Notes: generated from the sequence alone by a model not told the origin. Positions 39,226 through 48,209 are shown, counted from the stretch's first letter. The stretch: 64,000 nucleotides of DNA from an uncultured Clostridia bacterium (GCA_934281605.1 CAKQXD010000008.1:1-64000), one strand, 5' to 3'. Numbers and translations: made by a program.

Positions 39226-40890
39226 ATGAAAATCAAATTGCAGCCGCAGATCGGTGCGGCATACGAAGAAATCACCATGGACCGGCCGGTGACCGTGAAA
39301 GAGCTGGCGGACCGTTATCAGCCCAAGCTTCCGTATACTGTGCTGCTGGCCAACGTGGACGGCAAGGACGAGGAGCTGACTTACCTGCTGGATCGGGACT
39401 GCGTGGTTCGGCTTTTGGATATGCGGACTTACAGCGCCAACCTGGTGTACCAGCACAGTTTATCGCTGATTTACTTAAAGGCGGTCATGGACGTGCTGGG
39501 AGATCTGAGTGTGGAGATCGAAAACTCCCTGAATAAAGGGCTGTATACGGAAATCAAAACGCCGGAGCCTATCACAGAGGAGCAGATCGCGGCGGTCGAG
39601 CAGCGGATGCATGAGCTGGTAAAGGCGGATCTTCCTATCGTGCGTGAGGTGTACAGCCGTCAGGAGGCTATCGAGATCTGGGGCTCCTACAATTATCCGG
39701 AGAAGTCCCGGCTGCTGGAGCACGCTGAAGATGTGGAGACGGCTAAGTTCTATACCTTGGAAGGCTATCGAAACTTTTTCTATGGCCTGATGACGCCGTC
39801 TACCGGCTATGTGGAGCATTTTGAGCTGCGCAAGTACAGGAGAGGCGTGCTGCTGCGTTTCCCCCATCCGTCCCATCCGGATCGCATCCCGGCTTTCGAG
39901 GATGATAAAAAGCTGTATGGGGCGTTCGGCGAAGCTAATAAATGGCAGCATCTGCTGGATATTTTATATCTGGAAGACTTGAATGAAAAAATCCGTCACG
40001 GCGAAGCCAAGGATCTGATCTTGCTGTCAGAGGCGCTTCACGAGAAGAAGATCGCTGAGATCGCAGACCGGATCACTAAAGAGAAGCGGCGGATCATCCT
40101 GATCGCCGGGCCGTCGTCGTCGGGCAAGACCACGTTCGCGCGGAGGCTTTGCGTACAGCTGCGAGTCAACGGCCTGCAGCCTCTTTACATGGGAACGGAC
40201 GACTATTTCGTGGAGCGGTGCGACACGCCGCTGGGCGAAGACGGCAAGCCTAACTACGAGAACCTGGACGCGCTGGATATCGACCTGTTCAACGACAATA
40301 TGAACCGGCTGCTGGCTGGGGAGAAGGTGGATCTGCCGGAATTCGACTTCCTGGAGGGCAAGAAAAAGTATGGACGGCGGATCACATCCATCCGCAGCAA
40401 TCAGCCCATCGTCATCGAAGGGATCCACGCCCTCAACGATATATTGACGGAGAAAATAGATGAAGAGCAGAAGTTCCGCATCTATATCAGCCCGTTTACC
40501 CAGCTGAACATCGACGTGCACAACCGGGTGCCGACCACGGATGCGCGGATGCTGCGTCGGATCGTGCGGGATTATAAATTCCGCGGACACAGCGCGGCCC
40601 AGACCATCGCTCTCTGGCCGAAGGTGCGGACAGGCGAAGACGTGAACATCTTCCCGTACAACGGCAGGGCGGACGTTCTGTTCAACTCGGCGCTGGTGTA
40701 CGAACTTTCGGTATTGAAAAAATACGCGCAGCCTCTGCTGGAGGCGGTAGGCCCGGAAGAAGAGGAATACAGTGAGGCGGTGCGGATGCTGAAATTCATT
40801 CGGTTCTTCGACGTGATCGACGAAGAACAGTACATCCCCAACAATTCCATCATGCGGGAATTCATCGGCGGCAGCGTTTTTGTAGAATAA
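39226..40890 (+). CDS. Uridine kinase-like nucleoside kinase with TGS domain
   Basis: A 554-residue protein of the two-part nucleoside kinase family. The N-terminus (about 1-65) is TGS-like, followed by a region resembling the threonyl-tRNA synthetase editing domain (about 65-230), then a uridine kinase/phosphoribulokinase-type P-loop domain. Walker A is GPSSSGKTT (295-303); further motifs are MGTDDYFVERCDTP, DALDIDLFNDNMNRLL and IVIEGIHALND. It may phosphorylate uridine or another nucleoside or small sugar alcohol. The role of the synthetase-like half is not known. ATG 39226 follows GAGGAAACGAT. The stop overlaps the first possible start of the LUD gene (TAATG), so they are probably co-transcribed. 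Confidence 0.85.
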   Translation: MKIKLQPQIGAAYEEITMDRPVTVKELADRYQPKLPYTVLLANVDGKDEELTYLLDRDCVVRLLDMRTYSANLVYQHSLSLIYLKAVMDVLGDLSVEIENSLNKGLYTEIKTPEPITEEQIAAVEQRMHELVKADLPIVREVYSRQEAIEIWGSYNYPEKSRLLEHAEDVETAKFYTLEGYRNFFYGLMTPSTGYVEHFELRKYRRGVLLRFPHPSHPDRIPAFEDDKKLYGAFGEANKWQHLLDILYLEDLNEKIRHGEAKDLILLSEALHEKKIAEIADRITKEKRRIILIAGPSSSGKTTFARRLCVQLRVNGLQPLYMGTDDYFVERCDTPLGEDGKPNYENLDALDIDLFNDNMNRLLAGEKVDLPEFDFLEGKKKYGRRITSIRSNQPIVIEGIHALNDILTEKIDEEQKFRIYISPFTQLNIDVHNRVPTTDARMLRRIVRDYKFRGHSAAQTIALWPKVRTGEDVNIFPYNGRADVLFNSALVYELSVLKKYAQPLLEAVGPEEEEYSEAVRMLKFIRFFDVIDEEQYIPNNSIMREFIGGSVFVE

Positions 40891-40916
40891 TGATAGAGGA
40901 AATGAGGAAAAGGTTT

Positions 40917-41558
40917 ATGGACGCAAATGTAAAAGAAGCAAACAAAATTCAGATCGAAAAAGTGATCAAAAATCTGGAACGGAGAAATATCACAGGACAC
41001 TACTGCGAGACAGCGGCGGATGTTTCTGCAAAGGTTCTGTCTCTCATCGACGAGGGGGCGGAGGTTTCCTGGGGAGGCTCGGCGACGCTCAACGAGATCG
41101 GCGTTAAGGATGCTGTCAAAGCAGGAAATTACAAGGTGAACGATCCCATGGATCTCAGCGGCGGCGAAGATCCTATAGAACTTCGGAGGAAATCCCTTAC
41201 TTGTGATGTGTTCCTGGCAAGCACCAACGCTGTCACTATGGACGGCGTTCTCGTCAACATCGACGGAACGGGAAACCGGGTGGCGGCTATGATGTTCGGA
41301 CCGAAAAAAGTCATCCTGATCGCGGGGATCAATAAACTGGCGGCCGATGAAGAGTCGGCGCTCCGCAGGGTAAAGCAGGAGGCCTGCCCGCCTAATTGTA
41401 TTCGTCTGGGCAAGAAGACGCCGTGCGCTGTGACAGGGGAATGCGGGAATTGTTTAACGCCGGGGCAGACCATCTGCAGCTATACGGTATCCACCAGATT
41501 CTCCCCGGAAAAAGATCGCTTACACGTGATTTTAGTCAATGAAGTGCTGGGATATTAA
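40917..41558 (+). CDS. LUD-domain (LutC/YkgG-like) protein
   Basis: A 213-residue protein of the LUD (DUF162) family: GAEVSWGGSATLNEIG and DVFLASTNAVTMDGVLVNIDGTGNRVA are its hallmark motifs. Relatives take part in lactate oxidation or act as ligase-like or sugar-phosphate-binding proteins, but the standalone form has no settled function. Cysteines near the end (CPPNC, CAVTGECGNC) could bind metal. Three in-frame starts exist: 40890 (overlapping the kinase stop), 40902 and 40917; I prefer 40917 because GAGGAAAAGG lies just upstream. A terminator follows. Confidence 0.82.
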   Translation: MDANVKEANKIQIEKVIKNLERRNITGHYCETAADVSAKVLSLIDEGAEVSWGGSATLNEIGVKDAVKAGNYKVNDPMDLSGGEDPIELRRKSLTCDVFLASTNAVTMDGVLVNIDGTGNRVAAMMFGPKKVILIAGINKLAADEESALRRVKQEACPPNCIRLGKKTPCAVTGECGNCLTPGQTICSYTVSTRFSPEKDRLHVILVNEVLGY

Positions 41559-41598
41559 AATTATTTTTGAAAAAAATATAAAAAAATATGAGAAATTT

Positions 41599-41631
41599 TC
41601 CTGCTGAAAATATATTTTGGCAGGATTTTTT
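41599..41631 (+). terminator. Intrinsic terminator after the LUD gene
   Basis: TCCTGC (41599-41604) pairs with GCAGGA (41620-41625), with AAAAT/ATTTT extending inside, then TTTTTT. The following 41632-41792 holds no gene that I can see. Confidence 0.85.
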
Positions 41632-41792
41632 CTGTTTTTGAGAACGGTTTGAGAAAGTTTTTTCGGAGAGAAAAGCATCGAAATTGTCAGAAAAGAAACA
41701 CGGGCAAAAGTGTATGAGACCCGTGCTCGAAAGCCGTTGAAATCACAAGATTTGCGAGCTTGAAAAAAACCAAAAAACTTTCCTCAAACCCC

Positions 41793-41821
41793 TTGCACTT
41801 TGAGGCAAAATGTTATATACT
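41793..41821 (+). promoter_or_regulatory. Main promoter of the S10 ribosomal operon
   Basis: TTGCAC (41793-41798), a 17-base spacer and TATACT (41816-41821). No other strong promoter is seen between here and rplQ. Confidence 0.7.
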
Positions 41822-41827
41822 AACAAG

Positions 41828-42114
41828 GCTTGTGTAAGGCGATGATGTGGGAAGTTACCTTGCTATAGGAGAATTTCCACTGAGAATTGTCCCCACAAAA
41901 GATGGGGGCGAAGGGATTCGCTGAGTTTTTATTGTGTGAAAAATATAAGAAACACACGGAAGCGTGTACAACGCAGGCAAAACCACGTACACGTTGAAAA
42001 TTCAGCACGGAGCGATGATTGCGGAACGAAGCGCAGTCCGCAGCCGGAAGCCTCGTAAACAGAACCCCTTGTATGAGCATAGCGAAAACAATACAAAAAT
42101 TTTAGGAGGAAGAA
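41828..42114 (+). promoter_or_regulatory. Structured 5' leader of the S10 operon
   Basis: About 285 bases before rpsJ. Visible stems: GTCCCC/GGGGGC (41889-41909), CGTGTAC/GTACACG (41963-41993) and TGCGGA/TCCGCA (42020-42042). ACACAC at 41952 could pair with GCGTGT and would then compete with the second stem, so alternative folds are possible. In E. coli the S10 leader is the target of L4 autoregulation; whether this leader acts likewise is unknown. Confidence 0.55.
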
Positions 42115-42426
42115 ATGAGCGAATTACAGAAAATCAGAATCAAGCTGAAAGCTTACGACCACGCGCTTCTGGATCAGTCCGCTGCGAAAATCGTAGAGAC
42201 TGCCAAGAAGACAGGCGCAGAAGTATCGGGACCGATTCCGCTTCCGACAGAGAAGGAAGTCGTTACGATCCTGAGAGCTGTTCACAAGTACAAGGACTCC
42301 AGAGAACAGTTCGAACAGAGAACTCACAAGAGATTAATCGACATCACGAGTGCTACGGCAAAGACAACTGACGCACTGACGAAGCTGGATCTGCCTGCAG
42401 GCGTTGATATCGAAATCAAATTATAA
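42115..42426 (+). CDS. rpsJ: 30S ribosomal protein S10
   Basis: A 103-residue S10 with the expected IRIKLKAYDHALLDQSAAKIVE start and the PLPTEKEVVTILRAVHKYKDSREQFEQRTHKRLID centre. S10 also works as NusE in antitermination. First gene of the S10-spc-alpha cluster. Start after TTAGGAGGAAGAA. A 160-base spacer separates it from rplC, the longest gap in the S10 part. Confidence 0.98.
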   Translation: MSELQKIRIKLKAYDHALLDQSAAKIVETAKKTGAEVSGPIPLPTEKEVVTILRAVHKYKDSREQFEQRTHKRLIDITSATAKTTDALTKLDLPAGVDIEIKL

Positions 42427-42586
42427 TGAGTCTCAGGAAACTGAGCCAAACACTTTAAAGGCGAAGGGAACTCCCCTTAGTATGACCGGATGGACAGAAG
42501 AGGCGCGCTCACGACGCACATCTGGAAAGGTACGGTCCGCTGTAAGTTGATTTGCACGGTGAGAACCGGGCAAGAAGGAGGAAAAT
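42427..42586 (+). other. Spacer between rpsJ and rplC
   Basis: 160 bases without a gene. A short AAGGG/CCCCTT hairpin lies near 42467 and GACCGGA/GGTCC pairings are possible over 42484-42538. It may hold a processing or regulatory structure; nothing is recognised with confidence. Confidence 0.35.
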
Positions 42587-43216
42587 ATGAAAACAATTTT
42601 AGGAAAGAAGCTGGGAATGACTCAGATCTTTACCGAACACGCAGTGATTCCGGTAACAGTAGTCGAAGCAGGCCCAGTGACGGTAACACAGATCAAAACC
42701 GTTGAGAACGATGGATATGATGCTGTACAGTTCGGATTCGAAGATGCGAAGCCGCAGAGAGTCAACAAGCCTATGACTGGACACTTTGCAAAGAACGACA
42801 TCGCTCCGAAGAAGCATCTGGCTGAGTTCAGACCGGAAGAAGGCGAAGCTTACGAAATCGGACAGCAGATCACAGTTGCTGACTTCGAAGAAGGCAAGAA
42901 GCTGGACGTAACAGGCACTTCCAAGGGTAAAGGTACTCAGGGTAACATCAAGAGACACGGACACCACAGAGGCCCTATGAGCCACGGTTCCAAGCACAAG
43001 AGACTTGCTGGTGCGCTTGCCGCAGGTACGTATCCTTCCAGAGTATTCAAGGGCAATGCTGGTCCGGGAAGAATGGGTCGTGAGACCGTAACAGTTCAGA
43101 ACGTAGAGCTGGTAAAAGTTATAGAAGAAAAGAACCTGATGCTGATCAAGGGTGCTGTTCCGGGAAACAAAGGCGGAATCGTTCGCATCCAGTATGCAGT
43201 TAAGGGACAGAAATAG
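42587..43216 (+). CDS. rplC: 50S ribosomal protein L3
   Basis: A 209-residue L3, an early assembly protein near the peptidyl transferase centre. The basic loop GTSKGKGTQGNIKRHGHHRGPMSHGSKHKR-type stretch (about 112-141) and the GRMGRETVTVQN end are diagnostic. Start after AAGGAGGAAAAT. Normal length. Confidence 0.98.
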   Translation: MKTILGKKLGMTQIFTEHAVIPVTVVEAGPVTVTQIKTVENDGYDAVQFGFEDAKPQRVNKPMTGHFAKNDIAPKKHLAEFRPEEGEAYEIGQQITVADFEEGKKLDVTGTSKGKGTQGNIKRHGHHRGPMSHGSKHKRLAGALAAGTYPSRVFKGNAGPGRMGRETVTVQNVELVKVIEEKNLMLIKGAVPGNKGGIVRIQYAVKGQK

Positions 43217-43242
43217 GATGACTTCAGGAAGGAGGAAGTAAG

Positions 43243-43866
43243 ATGTCAAAAGTGACAATGCTGAACATGGCAGGTCAGGAAGCCGGAAGTATCGAATTAA
43301 AAGATGAAATCTTCGGCATCGAGCCAAACCAGAATGCAGTTCATGCAGTAGTAAAGAACATTTTAGCAAACAAGAGACAGGGTACACAGTCTGCTAAGAC
43401 CAGAGCTGAAGTCAGAGGAGGCGGAAGAAAGCCTTTCAGACAGAAGGGTACAGGACGCCACAGACAGGGAAGCACAACAGACCCGTCTCAGGTAGGAGGC
43501 GGTATCGTTTTCGCACCGAAGCCAAGAAGCTACAGATACACTCTGCCGAAGAAACTGAGAAGACTGGCAATGCTGTCCGCTCTTTCTTCTAAGGTTGCTG
43601 AAAACGAACTGATCGTATTAGACGAGCTGAAGTTCGACGCTCCTAAGACGAAGGAAATGGTAAAGGTACTGGAAAATGTAAAGGCTGAGAAAAAGGCTCT
43701 GATCGTTACGGCTGAAAAGGACGAAAACATCATTCGCTCCGCAGCAAATCTCCAGGGAATCAGAACAGCTCTCGTTACGACGATGAACGTGTATGAGATC
43801 ATCAACCACACGAACCTGATCGTAACAAAAGAAGCTATTGAAAAAATTGAGGAGGTGTACGCATAA
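43243..43866 (+). CDS. rplD: 50S ribosomal protein L4
   Basis: A 207-residue L4 lining the exit tunnel. The loop with TRAEVRGGGRKPFRQKGTGRHRQGS and the RSYRYTLPKK motif are typical. In enterobacteria L4 represses its own operon through the S10 leader. Its stop overlaps the rplW start (TAATG). Confidence 0.98.
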   Translation: MSKVTMLNMAGQEAGSIELKDEIFGIEPNQNAVHAVVKNILANKRQGTQSAKTRAEVRGGGRKPFRQKGTGRHRQGSTTDPSQVGGGIVFAPKPRSYRYTLPKKLRRLAMLSALSSKVAENELIVLDELKFDAPKTKEMVKVLENVKAEKKALIVTAEKDENIIRSAANLQGIRTALVTTMNVYEIINHTNLIVTKEAIEKIEEVYA

Positions 43867-44156
43867 TGAAAACTCCTTACGATGTAGTGCTGAAGCCGGT
43901 TATCTCCGAAAAGAGTATGGAAGACGCACAGGTAAAGAAATATACATTCAAAGTTGCTGTAGATGCTAACAAAACAGAAGTGAAGCACGCAGTAGAAGAA
44001 ATCTTTGATGTAGAAGTTGCTAAAGTCAACATCATGAACGTTGTAGGAAAGAAAAAGAGAATGGGAAGATACGTAGGTATGACTGCTGCCAGCAAGAAAG
44101 CAATCGTAACACTTACTGAAAAGAGTAAGGAAATCGAATTCTTCCAGAGTCTGTAA
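43866..44156 (+). CDS. rplW: 50S ribosomal protein L23
   Basis: A 96-residue L23 at the tunnel exit, the docking site for trigger factor and SRP. It begins with the family words YDVVLKPVISEKSM and has VNIMNVVGKKKRMGRYVG. Overlaps rplD by one base. Confidence 0.98.
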   Translation: MKTPYDVVLKPVISEKSMEDAQVKKYTFKVAVDANKTEVKHAVEEIFDVEVAKVNIMNVVGKKKRMGRYVGMTAASKKAIVTLTEKSKEIEFFQSL

Positions 44157-44175
44157 ATATAGGAGGTAGGTAAAG

Positions 44176-45009
44176 ATGGCAATCAAAAAATACAATCCGA
44201 CCACTCCTGGTTTAAGAGGAATGACGGTTTCCACTTTCGAGGAAATCACTTGCGATACACCGGAGAAGTCCCTGACAGTAACTCTGAAAAAGCATGCCGG
44301 AAGAAACGTTAGAGGCAAGATCACGGTAAGACACAGAGGCGGCGGATACAGACCGAAGTACAGAATCATCGACTTCAAGAGAGACAAGGACGGTGTTCCT
44401 GGTACAGTAGCAACGATCGAATACGATCCGAACAGAACTGCTAACATCGCTCTGATCAACTACGCTGACGGTGAGAAGAGATACATCATCGCACCGAACA
44501 AGCTGAACGTTGGAGACGTGATCGAGTCCGGAGCTGAAGCTGATATCAAGGTTGGTAACGCTCTTCCGCTGGCAAACATTCCGGTAGGTACGATCATCCA
44601 CAACGTAGAACTGAAGCCTGGCAAGGGCGGACAGATGGTTAGATCCGCTGGTAACGGCGCTCAGCTGATGGCTAAGGAAGGCGCTTTCGCTCAGGTAAGA
44701 CTGCCGTCCGGAGAAGTTAGAAAAATCCACATCGGATGCAGAGCAACGATCGGTGAAGTCGGCAACCTCGACCACCAGAACATCCAGATCGGTAAAGCAG
44801 GTAGAAAAAGACACATGGGTATCAGACCTACAGTAAGAGGTTCCGTAATGAACCCGAACGATCACCCTCATGGTGGTGGTGAAGGTAAGGCTGGAATCGG
44901 TCGTGTAAGTCCGGTAACTCCTTGGGGTAAACCTGCACTGGGATATAAGACAAGAAAGAAGAAAAAAGCATCCGATAAATATATCGTAAAGAGAAGAAAC
45001 GAAAAATAA
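44176..45009 (+). CDS. rplB: 50S ribosomal protein L2
   Basis: A 277-residue L2 needed for subunit joining and peptidyl transfer. It starts MAIKKYNPTTPGLRGMT. The conserved late segment VMNPNDHPHGGGEGKAGIGR contains the functionally important histidine. Start after AGGAGGTAGGTAAAG. Confidence 0.99.
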   Translation: MAIKKYNPTTPGLRGMTVSTFEEITCDTPEKSLTVTLKKHAGRNVRGKITVRHRGGGYRPKYRIIDFKRDKDGVPGTVATIEYDPNRTANIALINYADGEKRYIIAPNKLNVGDVIESGAEADIKVGNALPLANIPVGTIIHNVELKPGKGGQMVRSAGNGAQLMAKEGAFAQVRLPSGEVRKIHIGCRATIGEVGNLDHQNIQIGKAGRKRHMGIRPTVRGSVMNPNDHPHGGGEGKAGIGRVSPVTPWGKPALGYKTRKKKKASDKYIVKRRNEK

Positions 45010-45027
45010 TCAGGAAGGAGCAGAATA

Positions 45028-45300
45028 ATGGGCAGATCACTTAAAAAGGGTCCTTTCGTCAACGCTAAGCTGCTGAGAACCATTGAAGAAATGAACGCAG
45101 CTAACGATAAGAAAGTAGTTAAGACATGGTCAAGACCATCGACCATATTCCCGCAGATGGTTGGACATACCATCGCAGTGCATGACGGCAGAAAGCACGT
45201 GCCTGTATATATCACGGAAGACATGGTAGGTCACAGATTGGGAGAATTTGCTCCTACCAGAACTTACAGAGGCCATGCCGCAGATAAGAAATCAAAGTAA
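45028..45300 (+). CDS. rpsS: 30S ribosomal protein S19
   Basis: A 90-residue S19 in the 30S head (MGRSLKKGPFVNAKL, TWSRPSTIFPQMVGHTIAVHDGRKHVPV, GEFAPTRTYRGH). Start 19 bases after rplB, with AGGAAGGAG. Confidence 0.99.
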   Translation: MGRSLKKGPFVNAKLLRTIEEMNAANDKKVVKTWSRPSTIFPQMVGHTIAVHDGRKHVPVYITEDMVGHRLGEFAPTRTYRGHAADKKSK

Positions 45301-45319
45301 GAAAAGGAGATAATTGAAA

Positions 45320-45652
45320 ATGGAAGCAAAAGCAATTGCAAAATACGTAAGAATGTCTCCTATCAAGCTTAAGCCTGTTACGGATCTCGTAAGAGGAAAA
45401 GACTTAAATGAGGCATTGAACATCTTAAAATTCACTCCGGGCAAGGGAGCTGAAATAGTAGAAAAGGTTGTAAAGTCTGCAGCAGCAAATGCAGATGTAA
45501 AAGAAATGAACACTGACAACCTGTATGTAGCTGAAGTTTATGCTCATCAGGGACCGACTATGAAAAGATGGAGAGCTGGATCGCAGGGTAGAGCATCGAT
45601 AATCTTAAAGAGAAGCAGCCATGTGGGCGTGACTCTGAAGGAAAAGAATTAA
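45320..45652 (+). CDS. rplV: 50S ribosomal protein L22
   Basis: A 110-residue L22 whose hairpin lines the exit tunnel (MEAKAIAKYVRMSPIKLKPV start and GPTMKRWRAGSQGRASIILKR loop). ATG 45320 is preferred over the in-frame TTG 45314, which is too near the AAGGAG site. Confidence 0.98.
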   Translation: MEAKAIAKYVRMSPIKLKPVTDLVRGKDLNEALNILKFTPGKGAEIVEKVVKSAAANADVKEMNTDNLYVAEVYAHQGPTMKRWRAGSQGRASIILKRSSHVGVTLKEKN

Positions 45653-45671
45653 GAATAGGAGGTTTCATTAG

Positions 45672-46547
45672 ATGGGTCAGAAAGTAAGTCCACACGGACT
45701 GAGAGTAGGCGTTATTAAAGACTGGGATTCCAAATGGTATGCAGACAAGAGCAAGTTCGCAGACTACCTGGTTGAAGACAACAAAGTCAGAGATTTCGTA
45801 AAGAAAAAATTATATGTTGCCGGCGTATCTAAGATCGTCCTGGAAAGAGCAGCAGAGAATAAACTGAAAGTGATCGTTATGACAGCAAGACCTGGTATGG
45901 TAATCGGAAGATCCGGAACAGGAATTGAAGATCTGAAATCTGAACTCGAAAAGATGACAGGCAAGACGATCATCATCGACATCAAAGAAGTAAGAAGAAC
46001 AGAACTGGATGCACAGCTGACTGCAGAAAGCATCGCACAGGCTCTGGAAAGAAGAGTTTCCTTCAGAAGAGCTATGAAGCAGGCGATCGGCAGAACCATG
46101 AAGGCTGGCGCTAAGGGCATTAAGGTCCTCACATCCGGAAGACTCGGCGGAGCTGAAATCGCCAGATCCGAAAAGTACAGCGAAGGTAACGTTCCTCTCC
46201 ACACGCTGAGAGCTGACATCGACTACGGATTTGCAGAAGCAGATACGACTTACGGCAAGCTGGGCGTTAAGGTTTGGATCAACCACGGCGAAATCCTCGA
46301 CAAAGGCCTGAAGAGTGCAGTTCCTGAAGACAAGGAAGGCAGAAGAGACGGCAAGAAGAGAGGCGACAGAAGACCGAGAAGGGATGGAGACAGAAGACAG
46401 AGAAGAAACGACAGAAACGACAGAAACGAAATTCCTAAGGCAGCAAACATCAGAGTAAGAAAAGCTCCTGTAGCGGAAGCTCCAGAAGCACAGGTTGAAG
46501 AAGCACAGGTTTCTGCAGAAACAGCAGAAGCAACTACTGAAGAATAG
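45672..46547 (+). CDS. rpsC: 30S ribosomal protein S3 with C-terminal extension
   Basis: The first 220 residues are a normal S3 with the KH domain (MTARPGMVIGRSGTGIEDL) and the QAIGRTMKAGAKGIKV centre at the mRNA entry. The protein runs to 291 residues because of an extension: first a basic DRRPRRDGDRRQRRNDRNDRNE-like stretch, then an Ala/Glu/Val-rich end. Such tails occur in some clostridial S3 proteins but are longer than usual here. It may be disordered and bind RNA. Confidence 0.97.
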   Translation: MGQKVSPHGLRVGVIKDWDSKWYADKSKFADYLVEDNKVRDFVKKKLYVAGVSKIVLERAAENKLKVIVMTARPGMVIGRSGTGIEDLKSELEKMTGKTIIIDIKEVRRTELDAQLTAESIAQALERRVSFRRAMKQAIGRTMKAGAKGIKVLTSGRLGGAEIARSEKYSEGNVPLHTLRADIDYGFAEADTTYGKLGVKVWINHGEILDKGLKSAVPEDKEGRRDGKKRGDRRPRRDGDRRQRRNDRNDRNEIPKAANIRVRKAPVAEAPEAQVEEAQVSAETAEATTEE

Positions 46548-46573
46548 ACATTGGTGAAAGGAGGACACGCGTC

Positions 46574-47008
46574 ATGTTAATGCCAAAGCGCGTTAAACGC
46601 AGAAGAGTCCACAGAGGCAGAATGAAGGGTAAGGCCACTAAGGGCAACACCATCACATACGGTGATTATGGTCTTACAGCGACTGAATGTGGATGGATCA
46701 CTTCAAATCAGATTGAAGCAGCCAGAATCGCTATGACAAGATCCGTTAAAAGAGGTGGTAAGGTTTACATCAAAATCTTCCCTCATAAGTCCGTTACTAA
46801 GAAGCCTGCAGAAGTACGTATGGGTTCCGGTAAAGGTGCTCCTGAGTACTGGGTAGCAGTTGTTAAACCAGGCAGAGTTATGTTTGAGATTGAAGGTGTT
46901 ACAGAGGCTCAGGCAAGAGAAGCTATGAGACTTGCATCCCACAAGCTGCCGGTTAAGTGTAAATTTGCCATCAGTGAAAAGATCGCAGAAAAGGGTGGTG
47001 AAGCATAA
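46574..47008 (+). CDS. rplP: 50S ribosomal protein L16
   Basis: A 144-residue L16, positioned near the A-site tRNA (MLMPKRVKRRRVHRGRMKG start; RMGSGKGAPEYWVAVVKPGRVMFE). Start after AAAGGAGG. The stop overlaps rpmC (TAATG). Confidence 0.98.
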   Translation: MLMPKRVKRRRVHRGRMKGKATKGNTITYGDYGLTATECGWITSNQIEAARIAMTRSVKRGGKVYIKIFPHKSVTKKPAEVRMGSGKGAPEYWVAVVKPGRVMFEIEGVTEAQAREAMRLASHKLPVKCKFAISEKIAEKGGEA

Positions 47009-47211
47009 TGGAATTAAAGAAAATCAGAGAAATGTCAGAAGCGGAACTGAACAGTGAACTGGTAAGAATGAAGAAAGACCTGTTCAACCTCAGATTCCAG
47101 CACGTTACGGGACAGCTTGAAAACCCGATCAAAATGCGTGAAACAAAGAGAGATATCGCTAGAGTGAAGACCATTATCAGGGAAAAAGAACTTGCTAAGG
47201 TTCAGGACTAA
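47008..47211 (+). CDS. rpmC: 50S ribosomal protein L29
   Basis: A 67-residue helical protein near the tunnel exit (ELKKIREMSEAELNSELVRMKKDLFNLRFQ). It overlaps rplP by one base, as usual. Confidence 0.98.
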   Translation: MELKKIREMSEAELNSELVRMKKDLFNLRFQHVTGQLENPIKMRETKRDIARVKTIIREKELAKVQD

Positions 47212-47229
47212 CGGAAAGGAGGATGGATT

Positions 47230-47490
47230 ATGGCAGTTGAAAGAAACAGAAGAAAGACAAGAGTCGGCATGGTAATCAGCGACAAGATGGATAAGACAAT
47301 TGTCGTTGCGGTAGAAGACTTCGTAAGACATTCCCTTTACGGAAAGGCTGTAAAGAGAACCAAGAAGATCAAAGCCCATGACGAAAACAATGAATGTAAC
47401 ATCGGTGATAAAGTAAGAATCATGGAGACAAGACCTCTTTCTAAGGATAAGAGATGGAGACTTGTCAACATTGTTGAGAAAGTGAAGTAA
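47230..47490 (+). CDS. rpsQ: 30S ribosomal protein S17
   Basis: An 86-residue OB-fold protein (RKTRVGMVISDKMDKTIVVAVE, DKVRIMETRPLSKDKRWRLV) binding the 5' domain of 16S rRNA. Start after GGAAAGGAGGATGGATT. Confidence 0.98.
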   Translation: MAVERNRRKTRVGMVISDKMDKTIVVAVEDFVRHSLYGKAVKRTKKIKAHDENNECNIGDKVRIMETRPLSKDKRWRLVNIVEKVK

Positions 47491-47505
47491 AGGAGGCGCC
47501 TGGCA

Positions 47506-47874
47506 ATGATTCAGACTGAAACAAGATTAAAGGTGGCTGACAACTCCGGAGCGAAAGAACTGTTATGCATCCGTATTCTGGGCGGAACGAGCCGTCAGTA
47601 TGCTAACATCGGCGACGTGATCGTATGCGCTGTAAAGGATGCTGCACCGGGCGGAGTTGTGAAAAAGAGCGACGTAGTCAGAGCTGTTGTAGTTAGAACA
47701 AAGCATGGTGCCAGAAGAGCAGACGGCAGCTATGTAAAGTTCGACCAGAACGCAGCAGTAATTATTAAAGATGATTTACAACCGGTTGGAACCCGTATCT
47801 TCGGACCAGTAGCAAGAGAACTGAGAGATAAGGGCTTCATGAAGATAGTGTCCCTGGCACCGGAAGTATTATAG
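47506..47874 (+). CDS. rplN: 50S ribosomal protein L14
   Basis: A 122-residue L14 (MIQTETRLKVADNSGAKEL start, GSYVKFDQNAAVIIKDDLQPVGTRIFGPV), which contacts the 30S subunit. First gene of the classical spc part. Start after AAAGGAGGCGCC. Confidence 0.99.
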   Translation: MIQTETRLKVADNSGAKELLCIRILGGTSRQYANIGDVIVCAVKDAAPGGVVKKSDVVRAVVVRTKHGARRADGSYVKFDQNAAVIIKDDLQPVGTRIFGPVARELRDKGFMKIVSLAPEVL

Positions 47875-47886
47875 GAGGTGTACGAG

Positions 47887-48192
47887 ATGCGAATTAAGAA
47901 AGATGACACAGTAATCGTACTGACCGGAAAAGACAAAGGCAAGACCGGGAAAGTATTGAAGGCAATGCCGAAAGACGGCAAAGTGATCGTAGAAGGCGTT
48001 AACATTCAGACAAAGCATCAGAAGCAGACCCAGAAAGAAGCTGCAGAAATCAAGCATCAGGAAGGTCCGATCGATGTATCTAATGTTATGTACTATGATG
48101 CTAAGACAAAAGCACCGACAAGAATCGGTTACAAAGTAGAAAACGGCAAGAAGGTCAGAGTTTCCAAGAAGACCGGCGCCGTAATCGACTAG
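47887..48192 (+). CDS. rplX: 50S ribosomal protein L24
   Basis: A 101-residue L24 with a KOW motif (DDTVIVLTGKDKGKTGKV), an assembly initiator. ATG 47887 has AGGAGGT seven bases upstream; the in-frame GTG 47878 lies inside that site. Confidence 0.97.
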   Translation: MRIKKDDTVIVLTGKDKGKTGKVLKAMPKDGKVIVEGVNIQTKHQKQTQKEAAEIKHQEGPIDVSNVMYYDAKTKAPTRIGYKVENGKKVRVSKKTGAVID

Positions 48193-48209
48193 GAAAGGAG
48201 GAGACGATT

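Noticed and set aside
42490..42705. 71-codon frame across the rpsJ-rplC spacer
   Set aside because: It overlaps the L3 coding region in another frame and has no site or recognisable sequence.
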